64,000 nt of DNA, from the NCBI GenBank assembly GCA_036936605.1, contig JAUPFV010000001.1, positions 121,218,771 through 121,282,770 of the forward strand. The letters run 5' to 3'. Of this stretch, positions 24,351 to 36,321 are shown one piece after another. The stretch comes from Limnanthes douglasii subsp. nivea. Its lineage: Eukaryota > Streptophyta > Magnoliopsida > Brassicales > Limnanthaceae. Within the stretch, counting starts at the first letter, position 1. Each line of letters opens with the position of its first letter. The notes under the pieces are model-generated. The model saw only the letters and a list, made by a program, of their open reading frames with translations. It searched no databases and was not told the DNA's origin. A program made the translations under genes and the position numbers.

Positions 24351-26430
24351 AGAAATTGACGAATTAGCATCTTGTATCACGCTTTAGCGAGACACGAGTA
24401 AGTAGTATATGTTGATAGATGAGAGATATAAATAACTAGATATTGTAGAACGAGTAAGTAATAAATATCATCCTAAATTGATATAAATGGAGAAGATGAT
24501 GACTCCAATAACAAAAAAATATTATAAAAAAATATTCCACTGAAACTCTAGTTTTGTCAAAAACAGTAAAATCAGACAGTATTTATGAAGAAAATGATGA
24601 TCAGAACTAAAATTTCCTACAATTTTTAACGTGGATTTTGATATGAAGTACTTGACAGCTTTGATCAGAAAGTAAATTAGAGGTTGGACAACTTCAATTC
24701 TTTGTTTTCCAGTGATTAGGAAACAAAAAAAATTAAATCCGCAAAGAAGGAGAAGTTATTGATGTTAAAAGAAATAACAATTTTATTGAATTAAGAGATA
24801 ATTTTAAAAAATATTATAAAAACATTTTGAATTTTTACCCTTAATGAGTTTGTGTAATGAATTTTTTTATCTGAATTTTTTTATCGTGGCTCATCCCAAA
24901 TTTTATATATAAAATTCGAAATATGATTTAAATATATATGATTTGAAATATGATTTAAATTCAACGTGGGACAATTTTGATAACATCGATAAGATAGGCT
25001 ACTAACCAAGACCATATAAATTAATTGAAACCAATTAGATATGCCAACAAATTAAGCGGCGAAGGCTTTTTAAAAATTAATTTAATTGGTCAATTATATT
25101 CGAAGATGAATTTAAGTATAAGAGTAAAATTATCTTCTTCTTTTCTCTTTAAAAACTAAACACGTCTCTCGTTAATTCTGAAACTTGACAATGACACTAC
25201 TATCTCTATCCGACATTTCACAACAAAAATTTAAACTTATATTTGAGCTTTGAAATGATTAGTCACTCTCTGATTATGAGTTGGCTAATCCATTAACCAA
25301 GTCAATAGTTTATTTAAGACGGGTTAGGAATTATTAGTCACATTTGATATAAAAATCAGCCGAGTCACTAGTTTGTTTCGGATTAGAAATTATTGTTTAA
25401 ATTATCGATAGATATGACCGTGAAAAAAAAAATCAGATTAATTAATTAGTATTAAGTTCGTAGATGAAAATGCGTTATCGATTTATAAATACGGTGAACG
25501 GGTTGGATTTTTAGATGTGAAATCCAAATCTCAAATACGAACTAATAAATCGGACTTTGTTAGTAAAGTTGAATCAATGAGTCGTGGTCTTCGATCACAG
25601 AGCAAAATAAATTATGAGATTTATACAACTAGGACTGTATTTAAAATCACGGGAATTCAGACATTCTAACTCAAATCCAAAAAGATCCGTTGCCACTTTT
25701 AATTAAAGTAATACTAACAACTATTTTATAAGAATAGAATTTTGAAGAACTCTAAACCGGAATTAAAAACACTAAAATGTGAATAACAATTATGGATAAT
25801 AGCAACACGAAAAAAAAAATCGACTTTATTCTATAGTAGAAAATCAATCAAATAGTTTATTAATTTTTCACATGTTTGATAGACTAATTTGATGCGATTA
25901 AATTAGTATATCAAATATTACTTACATTATACATGAAAATCATTGACGGTACATGTATAAAAATACATTAAGGTTTTTAGAAATGAACTAAACAAAAAAT
26001 CATATGGTTTTCGAATTTAAAATCGACAATATCTTATTAGTCTATAGATTAGATGGATCATATTTATATGCGAAAATAGAATATGTCTTGATTATATTTC
26101 TAACATTTATATTACTTATATTTTCGGTTTACTATATTTTTATAAAAAATATAAAAGTATAATATTATATTTTTATTTTTCATAATTTGATAAGATGAAA
26201 TTATTCATACTAACAATTCAGCATTGTAGATGGATTTGGAGGACGCTCATATATACAGTGGATCTCCCAAACATATTTTTTTTTACTTCGAGATTAAATA
26301 TATTCAATTTGTTAAAAGAGGACCGACTTTAAATTCCTACGAATGACATAAAAATTTGTTAATTTTATTAATTTTATTTTTAAGGTTTAATTTTTTTTGC
26401 TTCGATTAATTTTGACGTAAATATTAGATT
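24351..26430. other. AT-rich region, nothing recognised
   Basis: No protein-family motif or clear terminal repeat found. It probably contains the unresolved right terminus of the MULE and old intergenic sequence. A short direct repeat, 'gatttaaatatatatgattt', is visible near 24,925. Confidence 0.5.
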
Positions 26431-27123
26431 TGAAACACTCAAAATATATACTTCTTCGTAATGAAACAATCGTTTTCCGTTATGTATCTATTATACACTA
26501 GTAACGTTGCCCTTTACTATCTCGATTATACACGAGTAATGCGTAGTTTAGAACTTATATGATAAGTTCGTCATCCTAGTAATGATGCATGCACAAATTT
26601 TCTATTTTATTTTTTATCGTTGAGCTGTATGTTTAATTCATTGTTTTTTTATTCTTCATTCTAGTTTTTTCTTTTTGTTAATCTGAAGAAGAAAACACAT
26701 GAAAAATAAACGAGAGTTCTTTGGGTCTTCTAACCACTAGAGCGACAAATAAATTATACGATAACTCGAAAGAATATCATTGTACGTATTTTTATGTGTG
26801 AATTAATTAGATTTAACTTTATCCTTTTTTGCATTCACACTATTTTGTTAGTTTCGTGGTCAGAGACCAGAATCTGAATAAATTATTTTATTCAATTTAG
26901 TCTTTAAACTATTAGTTTAGACTTAACTGTTAATATTTGGATTCAATACTTCACGATGCGCAAATTTAATATGGTCTCTGTATAGTCACTTCCATAGTGG
27001 ACTTTCACTTATTTGTCCAATCACTCAATTGATTTGATAACATGATTACTTATTTAATTGGATAATGTATTAAAATTTTCCAAATACATTATTAATCATA
27101 GACATATTTGTTAGTTTCTAACA
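26431..27123 (-). repeat. 3' LTR of the old copia element
   Basis: Aligns throughout with 36,853-37,487. Examples shared by both are 'gaacttatatgata(a/g)gttcg', 'accactagagcga' and 'gtacgtatttttatgtgt' (right copy catacgtattttt). Starts TGAAAC and ends TAACA on the + strand. Divergence from the right copy is heavy, including indels, so the insertion is old. Confidence 0.75.
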
Positions 27124-27144
27124 ATCTGTCACTTGGATCGTCAT

Positions 27145-27149
27145 ATGCT
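27145..27149. repeat. Target-site duplication, left (atgct)
   Basis: Five bases preceding the young copia element, identical to 31,823-31,827. Confidence 0.95.
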
Positions 27150-27468
27150 TGTTAGGAATTTAATGTTTTATTTAAGGGATCCAATAGTGCATCTACTAGC
27201 AAAGGACACAGCGGAGATGCATCTACCAGCAGAGGTATCTAATAAACATTAGACTTTAATGCTTTATTTGGTCAAGATAGGAGTTACACTCCACTTAAGT
27301 TTATGTCATTTAATTGTGTTTCCGTTTTTTTTATTGTCCTTTCAGTTTCTCTTCTTAGGTGTCAGTTTCATTTGTGTACTGACTATTTAATAGTCATTTA
27401 TATTACCTAATAAAATCATCGAAGCTTTTCATAGCTTTTGTCTGAGATTTATTCATCTGAAATCAACA
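27150..27468 (+). repeat. 5' LTR of the young copia
   Basis: Starts TGTTAGGAATTTAATG and ends CTGAAATCAACA. It contains a near-palindrome gactatttaatagtc and an aataaa signal (cctaataaaatcatcg) shortly before the end, consistent with U3/R features of a compact LTR. Confidence 0.98.
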
Positions 27469-27472
27469 AAAT

Positions 27473-27485
27473 TGGTATCAGAGCC
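27473..27485 (+). promoter_or_regulatory. Primer-binding site, initiator-Met tRNA
   Basis: tggtatcagagcc lies 4 bases after the 5' LTR. It is the standard plant copia primer site complementary to the 3' end of initiator methionine tRNA, used to start minus-strand DNA synthesis. Confidence 0.95.
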
Positions 27486-27524
27486 ATTAAATTAAAAGAG
27501 AAAGAGAGCAAGCACATAGAAAAG

Positions 27525-30500
27525 ATGGGCGAATCGAGTAATTTTGGGCAACCTTGTATACCAAAATTCGATGGAGATTATGACCATTGGAGTCTCCTTA
27601 TGGAAAATCTTCTTCGGTCAAAGGAGTATTTTGATGTTGTGGAAGATGGAATTGGTGAACCAATTAACAAAGAAAGATTGACCGAAGCAGAGAAGAAGAC
27701 CCTTACCGATGCAAGGTTAAAGGATTTGAAGGCAAAGAATTATATGTTCAATGCGATTGACAAATCAATTCTTAAGACGATAACTTTGAAAGAGACGTCA
27801 AAGCAGTTGTGGGATTCTATGAAGACCAAATATCACGGAAATGCAAGAGTGAAGCGTGCGCAGTTACAAACTTTGAGGAGAACGTTTGAATTGCTGGAGA
27901 TGAAAAATGGAGAATCCATCTCCAATTACTTCACAAGGGTGATAGTGGTAGCAAACGACATGAGAAACTGTGGGGATGATATGCAAGATGTCAAAATTGT
28001 GGAAAAGATCTTGCGAACTCTGACTGAAAACTTCAACTACATTGTGTGTTCAATTGAAGAATCGAAAGATATTGACAGTTTATCAGTCGATACCTTGCAA
28101 AGCTCATTACTTGTTCATGAGCAGAAAATGAGAAAGCCAAGAATAGTAGAAGAAGAACAGGTACTCAAAGTTTCATACGAGTATCGAAATGGAAGAGGCA
28201 GAGGAAGACAATTTGGCCGAGGAAGAGGAAGAGGTAGATTTAACAAGGAAACGGTGGAATGCTATCGTTGTCAAAAACTTGGACATTTATCATACGAATG
28301 TCCTATGGAAGAGAAGACGAACTATGCAGAGATTGGAGAAGAAAAAGGTGATGTTTTGTTAATGGCGTACACACCAGTTCCAGAAGAAAGAAAATTTGTG
28401 TGGTATCTTGATTCAGGCTGTTCCAACCACATGACAGGAGACAAAGCATGGTTTTCAAAGCTTGATGAAGAGTTTCAATCCTCCGTAAAACTCGGTAACA
28501 ATTCTATTCTTTCAGTAATTGGAAAAGGTGATGTAACTTTACGTGTCAATGGAAGGACTCATGTAATTTCAGATGTATATCTAGTACCAGAATTAACGAG
28601 TAACTTGGTAAGCTTGGGACAACTTGTACAAAAAGGCTGCAAGATTTTGATACATCATGAAGTATGCAAGCTTTATCACCCGGAGTTAGGGCTGGTTATG
28701 CAAGCAAAAATAACGGAAAATAAATTGTTCAAGATTTTGGCCTCAAAAGGTAACTTGTTTACGGCTGAGAAATGTTTGAAAATAACGGCAATGGATGAGC
28801 TTAAACTTTGGCATCGAAGGTATGGGCACTTAAGTTACAAAGGTTTAAGAACTCTCAAATATCAGAATATGGTCAAAGGGATACCACATCTGAGCACCAA
28901 CGAAGCTGAGAAATGTGTTAGCTATTTTGTTGGTAAACAACATCGTGAGAGTATCCCTAAACAAAGTTTGTGGCGTTCGTCAAGGAGGTTGCAGCTGGTA
29001 CATGCTGATATATGTGGGCCAATTTCTCCATCATCGAACTCCGACAAGAGATATATTCTTACTTTCATCGATGACTTTAGCAGAAAGGTATGGATATATT
29101 TTTTGTCATTAAAGTCGGAAGCTTTTATATTCTTTACTCGATTCAAGATCCAGGTAGAGAAAGAGAGTGGAGAAACGCTAGCATGTCTACGAACGGACAG
29201 AGGCGGTGAATTCACTTCAAATGAGTTCACTGATTTTTGTGAGGAAGCCGGAATTAGCAGACAACTCACTACAGCTTTCACTCCGCAACAAAACGGAATT
29301 GTTGAGCGCAAGAACCGGACAATAATGAATATGGTGCGGTGTATTTTGAATGATAAAGGAGTTCCTAAACATTTTTGGGCGGAAGCATCAAAATGGGCTA
29401 TACATGTCTTGAATCGAAGTCCAACTTCCGTGACACAAGGAAAAACACCTGAAGAAATGTGGAGTGGAATAAAGCCTAGAGTTGATTACTTTAGATTTTT
29501 TGGTTGTATCGCTCATGTCCATGTTCCAGATCAGAAAAGAAAAAAACTTGATGATAAAAGTAACATATGTGTGCTTATTGGAATAAGCAGCGAATCCAAG
29601 GGTTATCGCCTATACAACCCAAAAACAAAAAAGGTCATTACAAGTAGGGATGTGATTTTCGAAGAAGAGAAAAGTTGGGATTGGGGACATAAAACAAAAG
29701 AATCAGAGGCTGAGAAATTAATCTGGGAGGATAGAGAAACTGAAGCTGAGGAGAATGTTGAAGAAGTGACTCATGAGCCTGAAACAGAGCAAATAAATGA
29801 AGAAGAAGAAGTTTTGAATCCAGCAGAATCTCTTAGGCCTCAGAGAATCAGAAGAAGACCAACTTATTTGCAGGATTACGAGACCGGATGGGAGGAAGAA
29901 GAAGAAGTTTCGGGTCTTGTAATGTTTATGTCAAGCGATGATCCTGTAACATTCAATGAAGCTATTAAGGAAGAAAAATGGGTTAATGCTATGAAGACAG
30001 AGTTGGAGTCAATAGAAAAGAACGGAACTTGGTTTCTCACAAATCTTCCAAGTGGAGCAAAGAGAATTGGTGTTAAATGGATTTATAAAACCAAGCTCAA
30101 CGAGAAGGGAGAGGTTGAAAAATACAAAGCTCGATTGGTGGTCAAAGGCTATGCGCAAGAAGAAGGAGTAGATTACAGTGAAGTCTTTGCTCCTGTTGCG
30201 CGTTGGGATACTATTCATACGATGCTAGCTGTAGCAGCTCAAAAGAATTGGTGTGTTTATCAGTTAGACGTAAAGAGTGCGTTTCTTTACGGCGAACTAT
30301 CAGAAGATGTGTTTGTAGATCAACCGCAAGGATACATAAAGGAAGGAGAAGAACACAAGGTTTACAAGTTGGTGAAGGCTTTATATGGTTTAAAACAAGC
30401 CCCAAGAGCTTGGTACAGTAAAATTGAGGCATACTTTGTTAGAGAAGGATTTCAAAGGTGTGAGCATGAGTACACACTATTCGTGAAAACTGATGGAGGT

Positions 30501-31475
30501 AACAAGATTATTATTGTTAGTCTTTATGTAGATGATTTAATCTTCACAGGAAATGATGAAAATATGCTTGAGGAGTTTAAATTATCGATGAAAAATGATT
30601 TTGAGATGACTGATTTGGGGAAAATGAAGTATTTTTTGGGTGTTGAGGTGACACGGGATGGTGATGGAATCTTCATCCATCAAAAGAAATATGCTGGAGA
30701 GATTCTTGAAAGGTTTAATCTGCATAACGGAAATGATGTCAAGAATCCTATTGTGCCTGGAGTGAAGTTATCAAAAGATAGTGATGCTAAGAGAGTTGAT
30801 TGCACAATATATAAACAACTCATTGGAAGTTTAATGTATATCACGACGACAAGGCCTGATCTGATGTTTGTGGTTTGTCTATTGAGCAGATACATGTCTG
30901 ATCCTAGAGAGGAACATATGCAAGCAGCAAAGCGTGTGCTAAGGTACATAAGAGGAACGACTGGATTCGGTGTGTTTTACAAAAAGGGAATGTTGGAGGA
31001 GTTGAGTGTCTATACTGATAGTAATTATGCTGGAGACATTGATAATAGACGAAGCACAAGTGGATATGCTTTCTTATTAAGTGGAGGAGCAGTTTCTTGG
31101 GCTTCAAAGAAACAACTGGTAGTCACTCTATCCACCACTGAAGATGAGTTCATAGCTGCATCATTTTGTGCTTGTCAATGTATTTGGATGAGAAGGATTT
31201 TAGAAGAAATTGGTATGATGCAGTCAGGTTGCACTACGATTATGTGTGATAATAACTCAACAATTAAACTATCAAAGAACCCTGTTCTTCATGGTCGTAG
31301 CAAGCATATTGATGTTAGGTTTCATTTTTTGAGGGATCTTGTGAAAGATGAAATTGTGAAATTGGTTCATTGTGGTACCAATGATCAGGTTGCAGACATA
31401 TTGACTAAACCATTGAAGTTGGAAGCTTTTGTTCGATTAAGAGAGAAACTTGGAGTTTGCGAGAAGATAAACTGA
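27525..31475 (+). CDS. Copia gag-pol polyprotein, 1,316 aa, uninterrupted
   Basis: Chosen start is the ATG at 27,525 (MGESSNFGQPC); the frame is open further upstream into the LTR but has no ATG there. Domains in order, by residue: gag with a CCHC knuckle CYRCQKLGHLSYEC at 246-259 behind an Arg/Gly-rich stretch; aspartic protease DSGCSNHMTG, Asp 296; integrase with WHRRYGHLS near 429; integrase core D495, D558 and E594 (spacing DD35E); reverse transcriptase with YQLDVKSAF (Asp 915) and YVDDL (Asp 1003-1004); RNase H with YTDSNYAGD (Asp 1165), TTEDEF, CDNNSTIKLS and SKHIDVRFHF. The order PR-IN-RT-RH is that of copia. One anomaly: the integrase zinc site should read CxxC, but is C464-V-S-Y467, a single TGT-to-TAT change. 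Everything else expected is present, so the element makes a full-length polyprotein whose integrase may be impaired. Confidence 0.97.
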   Translation: MGESSNFGQPCIPKFDGDYDHWSLLMENLLRSKEYFDVVEDGIGEPINKERLTEAEKKTLTDARLKDLKAKNYMFNAIDKSILKTITLKETSKQLWDSMKTKYHGNARVKRAQLQTLRRTFELLEMKNGESISNYFTRVIVVANDMRNCGDDMQDVKIVEKILRTLTENFNYIVCSIEESKDIDSLSVDTLQSSLLVHEQKMRKPRIVEEEQVLKVSYEYRNGRGRGRQFGRGRGRGRFNKETVECYRCQKLGHLSYECPMEEKTNYAEIGEEKGDVLLMAYTPVPEERKFVWYLDSGCSNHMTGDKAWFSKLDEEFQSSVKLGNNSILSVIGKGDVTLRVNGRTHVISDVYLVPELTSNLVSLGQLVQKGCKILIHHEVCKLYHPELGLVMQAKITENKLFKILASKGNLFTAEKCLKITAMDELKLWHRRYGHLSYKGLRTLKYQNMVKGIPHLSTNEAEKCVSYFVGKQHRESIPKQSLWRSSRRLQLVHADICGPISPSSNSDKRYILTFIDDFSRKVWIYFLSLKSEAFIFFTRFKIQVEKESGETLACLRTDRGGEFTSNEFTDFCEEAGISRQLTTAFTPQQNGIVERKNRTIMNMVRCILNDKGVPKHFWAEASKWAIHVLNRSPTSVTQGKTPEEMWSGIKPRVDYFRFFGCIAHVHVPDQKRKKLDDKSNICVLIGISSESKGYRLYNPKTKKVITSRDVIFEEEKSWDWGHKTKESEAEKLIWEDRETEAEENVEEVTHEPETEQINEEEEVLNPAESLRPQRIRRRPTYLQDYETGWEEEEEVSGLVMFMSSDDPVTFNEAIKEEKWVNAMKTELESIEKNGTWFLTNLPSGAKRIGVKWIYKTKLNEKGEVEKYKARLVVKGYAQEEGVDYSEVFAPVARWDTIHTMLAVAAQKNWCVYQLDVKSAFLYGELSEDVFVDQPQGYIKEGEEHKVYKLVKALYGLKQAPRAWYSKIEAYFVREGFQRCEHEYTLFVKTDGGNKIIIVSLYVDDLIFTGNDENMLEEFKLSMKNDFEMTDLGKMKYFLGVEVTRDGDGIFIHQKKYAGEILERFNLHNGNDVKNPIVPGVKLSKDSDAKRVDCTIYKQLIGSLMYITTTRPDLMFVVCLLSRYMSDPREEHMQAAKRVLRYIRGTTGFGVFYKKGMLEELSVYTDSNYAGDIDNRRSTSGYAFLLSGGAVSWASKKQLVVTLSTTEDEFIAASFCACQCIWMRRILEEIGMMQSGCTTIMCDNNSTIKLSKNPVLHGRSKHIDVRFHFLRDLVKDEIVKLVHCGTNDQVADILTKPLKLEAFVRLREKLGVCEKIN

Positions 31476-31493
31476 AGCTATTGTTTTCAGTTT

Positions 31494-31501
31494 AGGGGAA
31501 G
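31494..31501 (+). promoter_or_regulatory. Polypurine tract of the young copia
   Basis: aggggaag, 3 bases before the 3' LTR, is the expected plus-strand primer for reverse transcription. Confidence 0.85.
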
Positions 31502-31504
31502 CAA

Positions 31505-31822
31505 TGTTAGGAATTTAATGTTTTATTTAAGGGATCCAATAGTGCATCTACTAGCAAAGGACACAGCGGAGATGCATCTACCAGCAGAGGTATCTAATAA
31601 ACATTAGACTTTAATGCTTTATTTGGTCAAGATAGGAGTTACACTCCACTTAAGTTTGTGTCATTTAATTGTGTTTCCGTTTTTTTATTGTCCTTTCAGT
31701 TTCTCTTCTTAGGTGTCAGTTTCATTTGTGTACTGACTATTTAATAGTCATTTATATTACCTAATAAAATCATCGAAGCTTTTCATAGCTTTTGTCTGAG
31801 ATTTATTCATCTGAAATCAACA
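31505..31822 (+). repeat. 3' LTR of the young copia
   Basis: Identical to the 5' LTR apart from one substitution and one homopolymer base. Confidence 0.98.
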
Positions 31823-31827
31823 ATGCT
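31823..31827. repeat. Target-site duplication, right (atgct)
   Basis: Matches 27,145-27,149 and proves the element boundaries. Confidence 0.95.
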
Positions 31828-32129
31828 ACTTAAGGATGTATTTACTTAATGAAATTTCTGAAATCTAGTGTCCATTGATGAACTAAATAATCAAATACAT
31901 GATGATGAATGATCAATGATCAATTATGGTGTGTGATATAAGAATAATATGATATCCAAAGGTACATATTTATCCTTAATTGCTCATACTTAAGTGAAGA
32001 TCTATTTAATGAGTTAGATAAGTCAACAAACTTAACTGATCCATATAATGCGACAAAGTAAAATATATATAACCAAATAACAAATATATAACGGTTCATA
32101 TTATAAAAATCTTAGCGAAATAAATTATT

Positions 32130-34560
32130 CTTTAAACAAACAACACCAATCCTAACGGTGTATTCGTGAAAACTGAAGATAATACTATTTTTATTGGAGA
32201 ATCTGTTACCACAGAGTTTGTACTCATGTTCTATATACTTATTTGATGCAATTGAACTTTCTTCTAACATATAAGAACTTTATATCTAAATATTTGGACT
32301 TATCCAAGCTTTTGCTACTTAAATTTAGAATCATTATCACACCATAGCCTTAAAGGATTTTCTATCTCTTCTACAATGACTTAATTTTGTAACCACATTG
32401 ATTGGTTGGACGTCTTAAAGGATTCGATAAATTTTACTGTTGTAGAGAGGTTACAACTAGTGTTGCTTTATATTTTCCCATAATGTTGCATTTTCAACTA
32501 ATAAGAATATATTGTCTAAAGTTCTACCAAATATGTCAACACAACCTACAAAAGTATGAGTTGGAAGGCCCAATGATCTTTAGATTATTGCAATTTCTAA
32601 TATGTCAACATGTTTCTTTTTGTTTATTATTTATACCAAAGAATCTATTGATCGCTTCATAATGGTCCATCTATGGATTTCTTACATAATATCCAACGAC
32701 CCGACAATACACCAAATTTATGACCTTGTACAAACTTAAGCATACATCATACTCCCGACTATCAAAGCATATGGAACTTTTTGAATTTTGTTAATCTTAA
32801 AGTTTGTCTTTTGATATTGATTTACTACTTTGTCTCATTTTTCAATATAAGTTTTAAGGGTGTACTAAACCTTTGTTATCTACAATATTTAACAAAGTTG
32901 ATCTCAAAACCAAAAGATACTATTACTTCAATGGACTTGTGATGTCACAATATAGCAACCTATTTGAGCTCATGAATGGGTTTCTTAAGTTTGCATACCA
33001 AGATGATGCTGGAAATATATTATTTCTTCAATGTAGTTATTAAGAAAATCAATCTCTAACATATATTTGATGAAGCTCTAGATAAAAGTTTAAAATTAAC
33101 ACCAAGATTATATTTAAACGGTCCTTCAATCATATCAAGAGAAGGTCTCCTTAAAGTCAACATCCTCACTCCGAGTATTTAGCTACAAAACACATTTTAT
33201 GTGCCTATATTATCCTAGGAAATCTCGTTCGGTTTTGTAAATTAACTTACGACTAATCATCTTAATTTATTAAGGTAATGGGACAATATTTTAAATCATT
33301 TTATCTTGTAGTGACATGCATGTTTTCTTTATATAACTTATATGGAAACATGAGAAGTCGTTTACCGTTTCAGCACATGAATTTTTATGTTCTTAAATAT
33401 AAATTGTATGATCCAAACATATAATATTCTTATTGTAAAGGAACCATTTTCACTTCTTGAGGAGGTAGAGTTTGAACTTCTTTCAATAAATTTATTTTAT
33501 TCTCTAAGTGGAAGAAATATATCATCTTAAATGGCTTAATGCTCTAACGCGATTGCAATGAGTGTCATTAAAACCAAATTATCTGATACATGAGCATCAA
33601 TACACTAATACCTTTTATTTGGGCGGATATGTTGCCTTCGTGGCCTACTTATCTTTGACCATCAATCCACAAATAACCTTTCTTTGGGCTGATACATTGG
33701 CTTCATTACCTACATATGTTCATTAGAACCTTTATGAATATTTATATTTTTTAAATTCTTCCCCAACTCAACATCCCAAAAGAAACTTAAAGTTCTTATT
33801 TAAAACATACTTATATAGGTAAAATCATAAAACTTAAATTCATTTAAATGTTTAGAATATTCAATGAAATAACAACTAACCCTCTAATTTGTAATATTTT
33901 TAGATCATTTGATGGGTTTGTGCTTAAATGAAATCCCCAAATTAACATATGTTTAAGCTAGTCTTGTGCCCAATCCAAAACTTATTTGAGATATTTATGG
34001 TTGTTTTGTGGTAACTCTATTGAATATATGTTGCACATTTGATGAGCTTGCCCCATAATGAAAGTAATAGTGTTAAATGAAAAATTATTCTTCTCACAAT
34101 ATTATTAAACATACGGTTTCGTAATTCAAATACACACGTTTATACTAAACGAACCCGAAATTGGACTATGAGGAACTATATCGCACTCCTCTAGGTACGT
34201 TAAAAATGATCTATGAAATTATTTATTTGAATCTTCTTATCAGCTATAATATTCACTACCACATTCAGAATTAACACACTTGATGCTCTTACCAAGTTGT
34301 TTAACATCGGTCTTAGAAAAACTATGAAGTTCTCTTAGGGCTTCTGATATCTCATAAAGAAAGTCTTGATGCTTGTACCAAGAGATTCATCGGTAAATAA
34401 GATAAAATTTTGTTATCTCCCGCATGATACCTTCGGGATAATCCACAGTTATCGGCATTTATCAACTTCGATACTTCTTTCGATCTCTATGCACTTAATG
34501 TTTTTCATTGTGATATATATCCCCTTGATACACTCAATTCAAAAACCAAAGTCTAAGTAA
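32130..34560 (-). pseudogene. Decayed copia pol (integrase to RNase H), minus strand
   Basis: Reading the minus strand from about 34,560 to 32,130: the integrase C-terminus gives SCYFIEYSKHLNEFKFYD near 33,870, then SFFWDVELGKN; the reverse transcriptase N-terminal half gives LELHQIYVRD near 33,060 (normally LHQMDVKTAF); RNase H gives IENPLRLWCDNDSKFK near 32,350; and the C-terminus gives NMSTNSVVTDSPIKIVLSSV followed by FTNTPLG, the counterpart of ISTxxMxADPLTKGLxPKxF. These wordings are very close to the + strand relic at 7.5-11.0 kb, so both probably belong to one lineage. Frames change every 50-100 bases and stops are frequent. It is the coding part of the old element bounded by the 26.4 and 36.9 kb LTRs. 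Confidence 0.8.
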
Positions 34561-36321
34561 TCAAATGAACGTAATAAACCTACGTACGATAAGTTTGTCT
34601 ATTTTTCCAAAGAGATATAACTGAAGTTCTTGTGTTAATAATTACCTAGATTCCTGCTTTTTAATTTAGTTTGTTAGATACCTGTAAGTTCATTGATTCT
34701 TTGTGATGCTTAATTATATTTAATAAATAATACTTTTATTCATTTTTAAATATCTAGTGACTTTCGCATTATCATGTAATAAAAAATCATTTGGTTATTC
34801 TCAAACATATTTTAAAGTATTATTTACAAGAAAAAATAATATTTTTACAAACATATTTCAAATACAATAAATGTTCACTAGAAAGTAATAACTAAAAATC
34901 ACAAATTACATACATTAAGAACAAACTGGCCTTTACTTGATGGATAAATCTCTCACCGTTACCGAAGCTTCGACTCATTATTGTATCCTTCATAAAAATA
35001 CAAACATGGGTGGTCATAACCATATCAACCCACCATGTGTTTCCTACAACTGAAAATAAATTTATTTTTAAACATACCAGAGTTGTGAGATTATCGTTAA
35101 CTTTTATTTAAGCTTGATATTTTTCATATTTTATTCAGATGTTAAAGAAACATAAACCTACGACAGGTGATTCATTAGATCTCTCTAATCCTAAACTAGA
35201 AGCCTTATCGAATGCTTTATTATACTTTCGATTCTCCATTTTCCATATTGAAAACTCACCTTATACTCTTTATGACGTTCTTTTTTCATATTGTACTCCT
35301 CTGAAATGGCATGAGAATCTAGTTTACTAACTACCACTTCTTGCATTGAAAAGAAGATGAAACGCAAACCGTTTTACAACTTTTTTGGGAATGTAACCTT
35401 AAGTACCTTTAATTTTTAAGCCATCATTGACACCCTGAAAATATGTTTCCTCATTATCATTTTTACCGTTGAACTTCATAGTAGAGAGATGTAATAATAA
35501 CATCTTAATCTCTATCTTATTAAACTTTAATATAAAAAAACTCAACTGCATGGATGATCTCAAGCAGGACAGCCCAATGGGAATCCAAATGTATTCACTA
35601 TTTCATGATTGTCAAGTCTTCTTAAGAGAATAATTTTTAATGAGGGATGTAAACTAAATATTCTTTAATGTCATGTGATGTTCACAACAATTCAACATAA
35701 TTCAATATTTTATATTCATTAGAAAAAATTAATACATTGAAAATTGAGGTTTTATTCCTTTATGAGTTATAGGTAGTAACTATAACTTTACACACAACAA
35801 GCATCACATAAGATTTATTTTATTTGACATATCATTCTTAAACTCAAAATATGTTTATACATGACATGTTACTTATAAATATAAAATACATCGCTAATAA
35901 AATATATATTGACAAACATACAAGCATGCATTTTATGAGTTTGAAAAAAGTTTTTTTTTTAATTGACTTGATACTAGTAAAATTCTAATTTGGGATGGTT
36001 TCCCTATTCTCATTAAGATTTAATGACTGGTTTACATATGATATTCTATCGTTCATGATTGAATATGCCAAATATTGACTATCATTTGGACTGACAACAC
36101 TTGCAATAAGATTGAAGTCAAGACCTTAATATCCTCAATTCACCAACAACCTTCTTTTGGATCGATATATTGGTTTCATGATTCATTTAAAAAAGTTAGG
36201 AAAAACTTAATCATGAAATTTTACTTAAACAAAAATAAAACCCACATACAACAAACACGATATCTAAACATATTACGTGGTTAAAGGTTTAAAAACACAC
36301 CCATCGGAACACACTTAAGTG
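34561..36321. other. Presumed gag/5' internal part of the old copia
   Basis: By position this should be the gag and leader of the minus-strand copia, but I cannot recognise a gag domain. Short frames at 35,139-35,330 and 36,075-36,284 show no known domain. Confidence 0.35.

Larger units (their letters stand above)
27150..31822 (+). mobile_element. Young, near-complete Ty1/copia retrotransposon
   Basis: 4,673-bp element with 319- and 318-bp LTRs (TG...CA), a perfect 5-bp target duplication, a primer-binding site, one uninterrupted gag-pol frame and a polypurine tract. The LTRs differ by one substitution (tttatgtcat versus tttgtgtcat) and one T in a homopolymer (8 versus 7), so insertion was recent on a plant timescale. 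The short LTRs and the gag start GESSNFGQPCIPKFDGDYDH suggest an Ivana/Oryco- or Ale-like lineage, but I assign this only tentatively. Confidence 0.97.

Noticed and set aside
28915..31107. Several short frames on both strands within the young copia, such as 28,922-29,311 and 30,680-30,949 (-)
   Set aside because: They are shadows of the long gag-pol frame and show no domain of their own.
35139..35330. 63-codon + strand frame as a gene
   Set aside because: Lies in the internal region of the minus-strand old copia and matches nothing I know; probably antisense noise.
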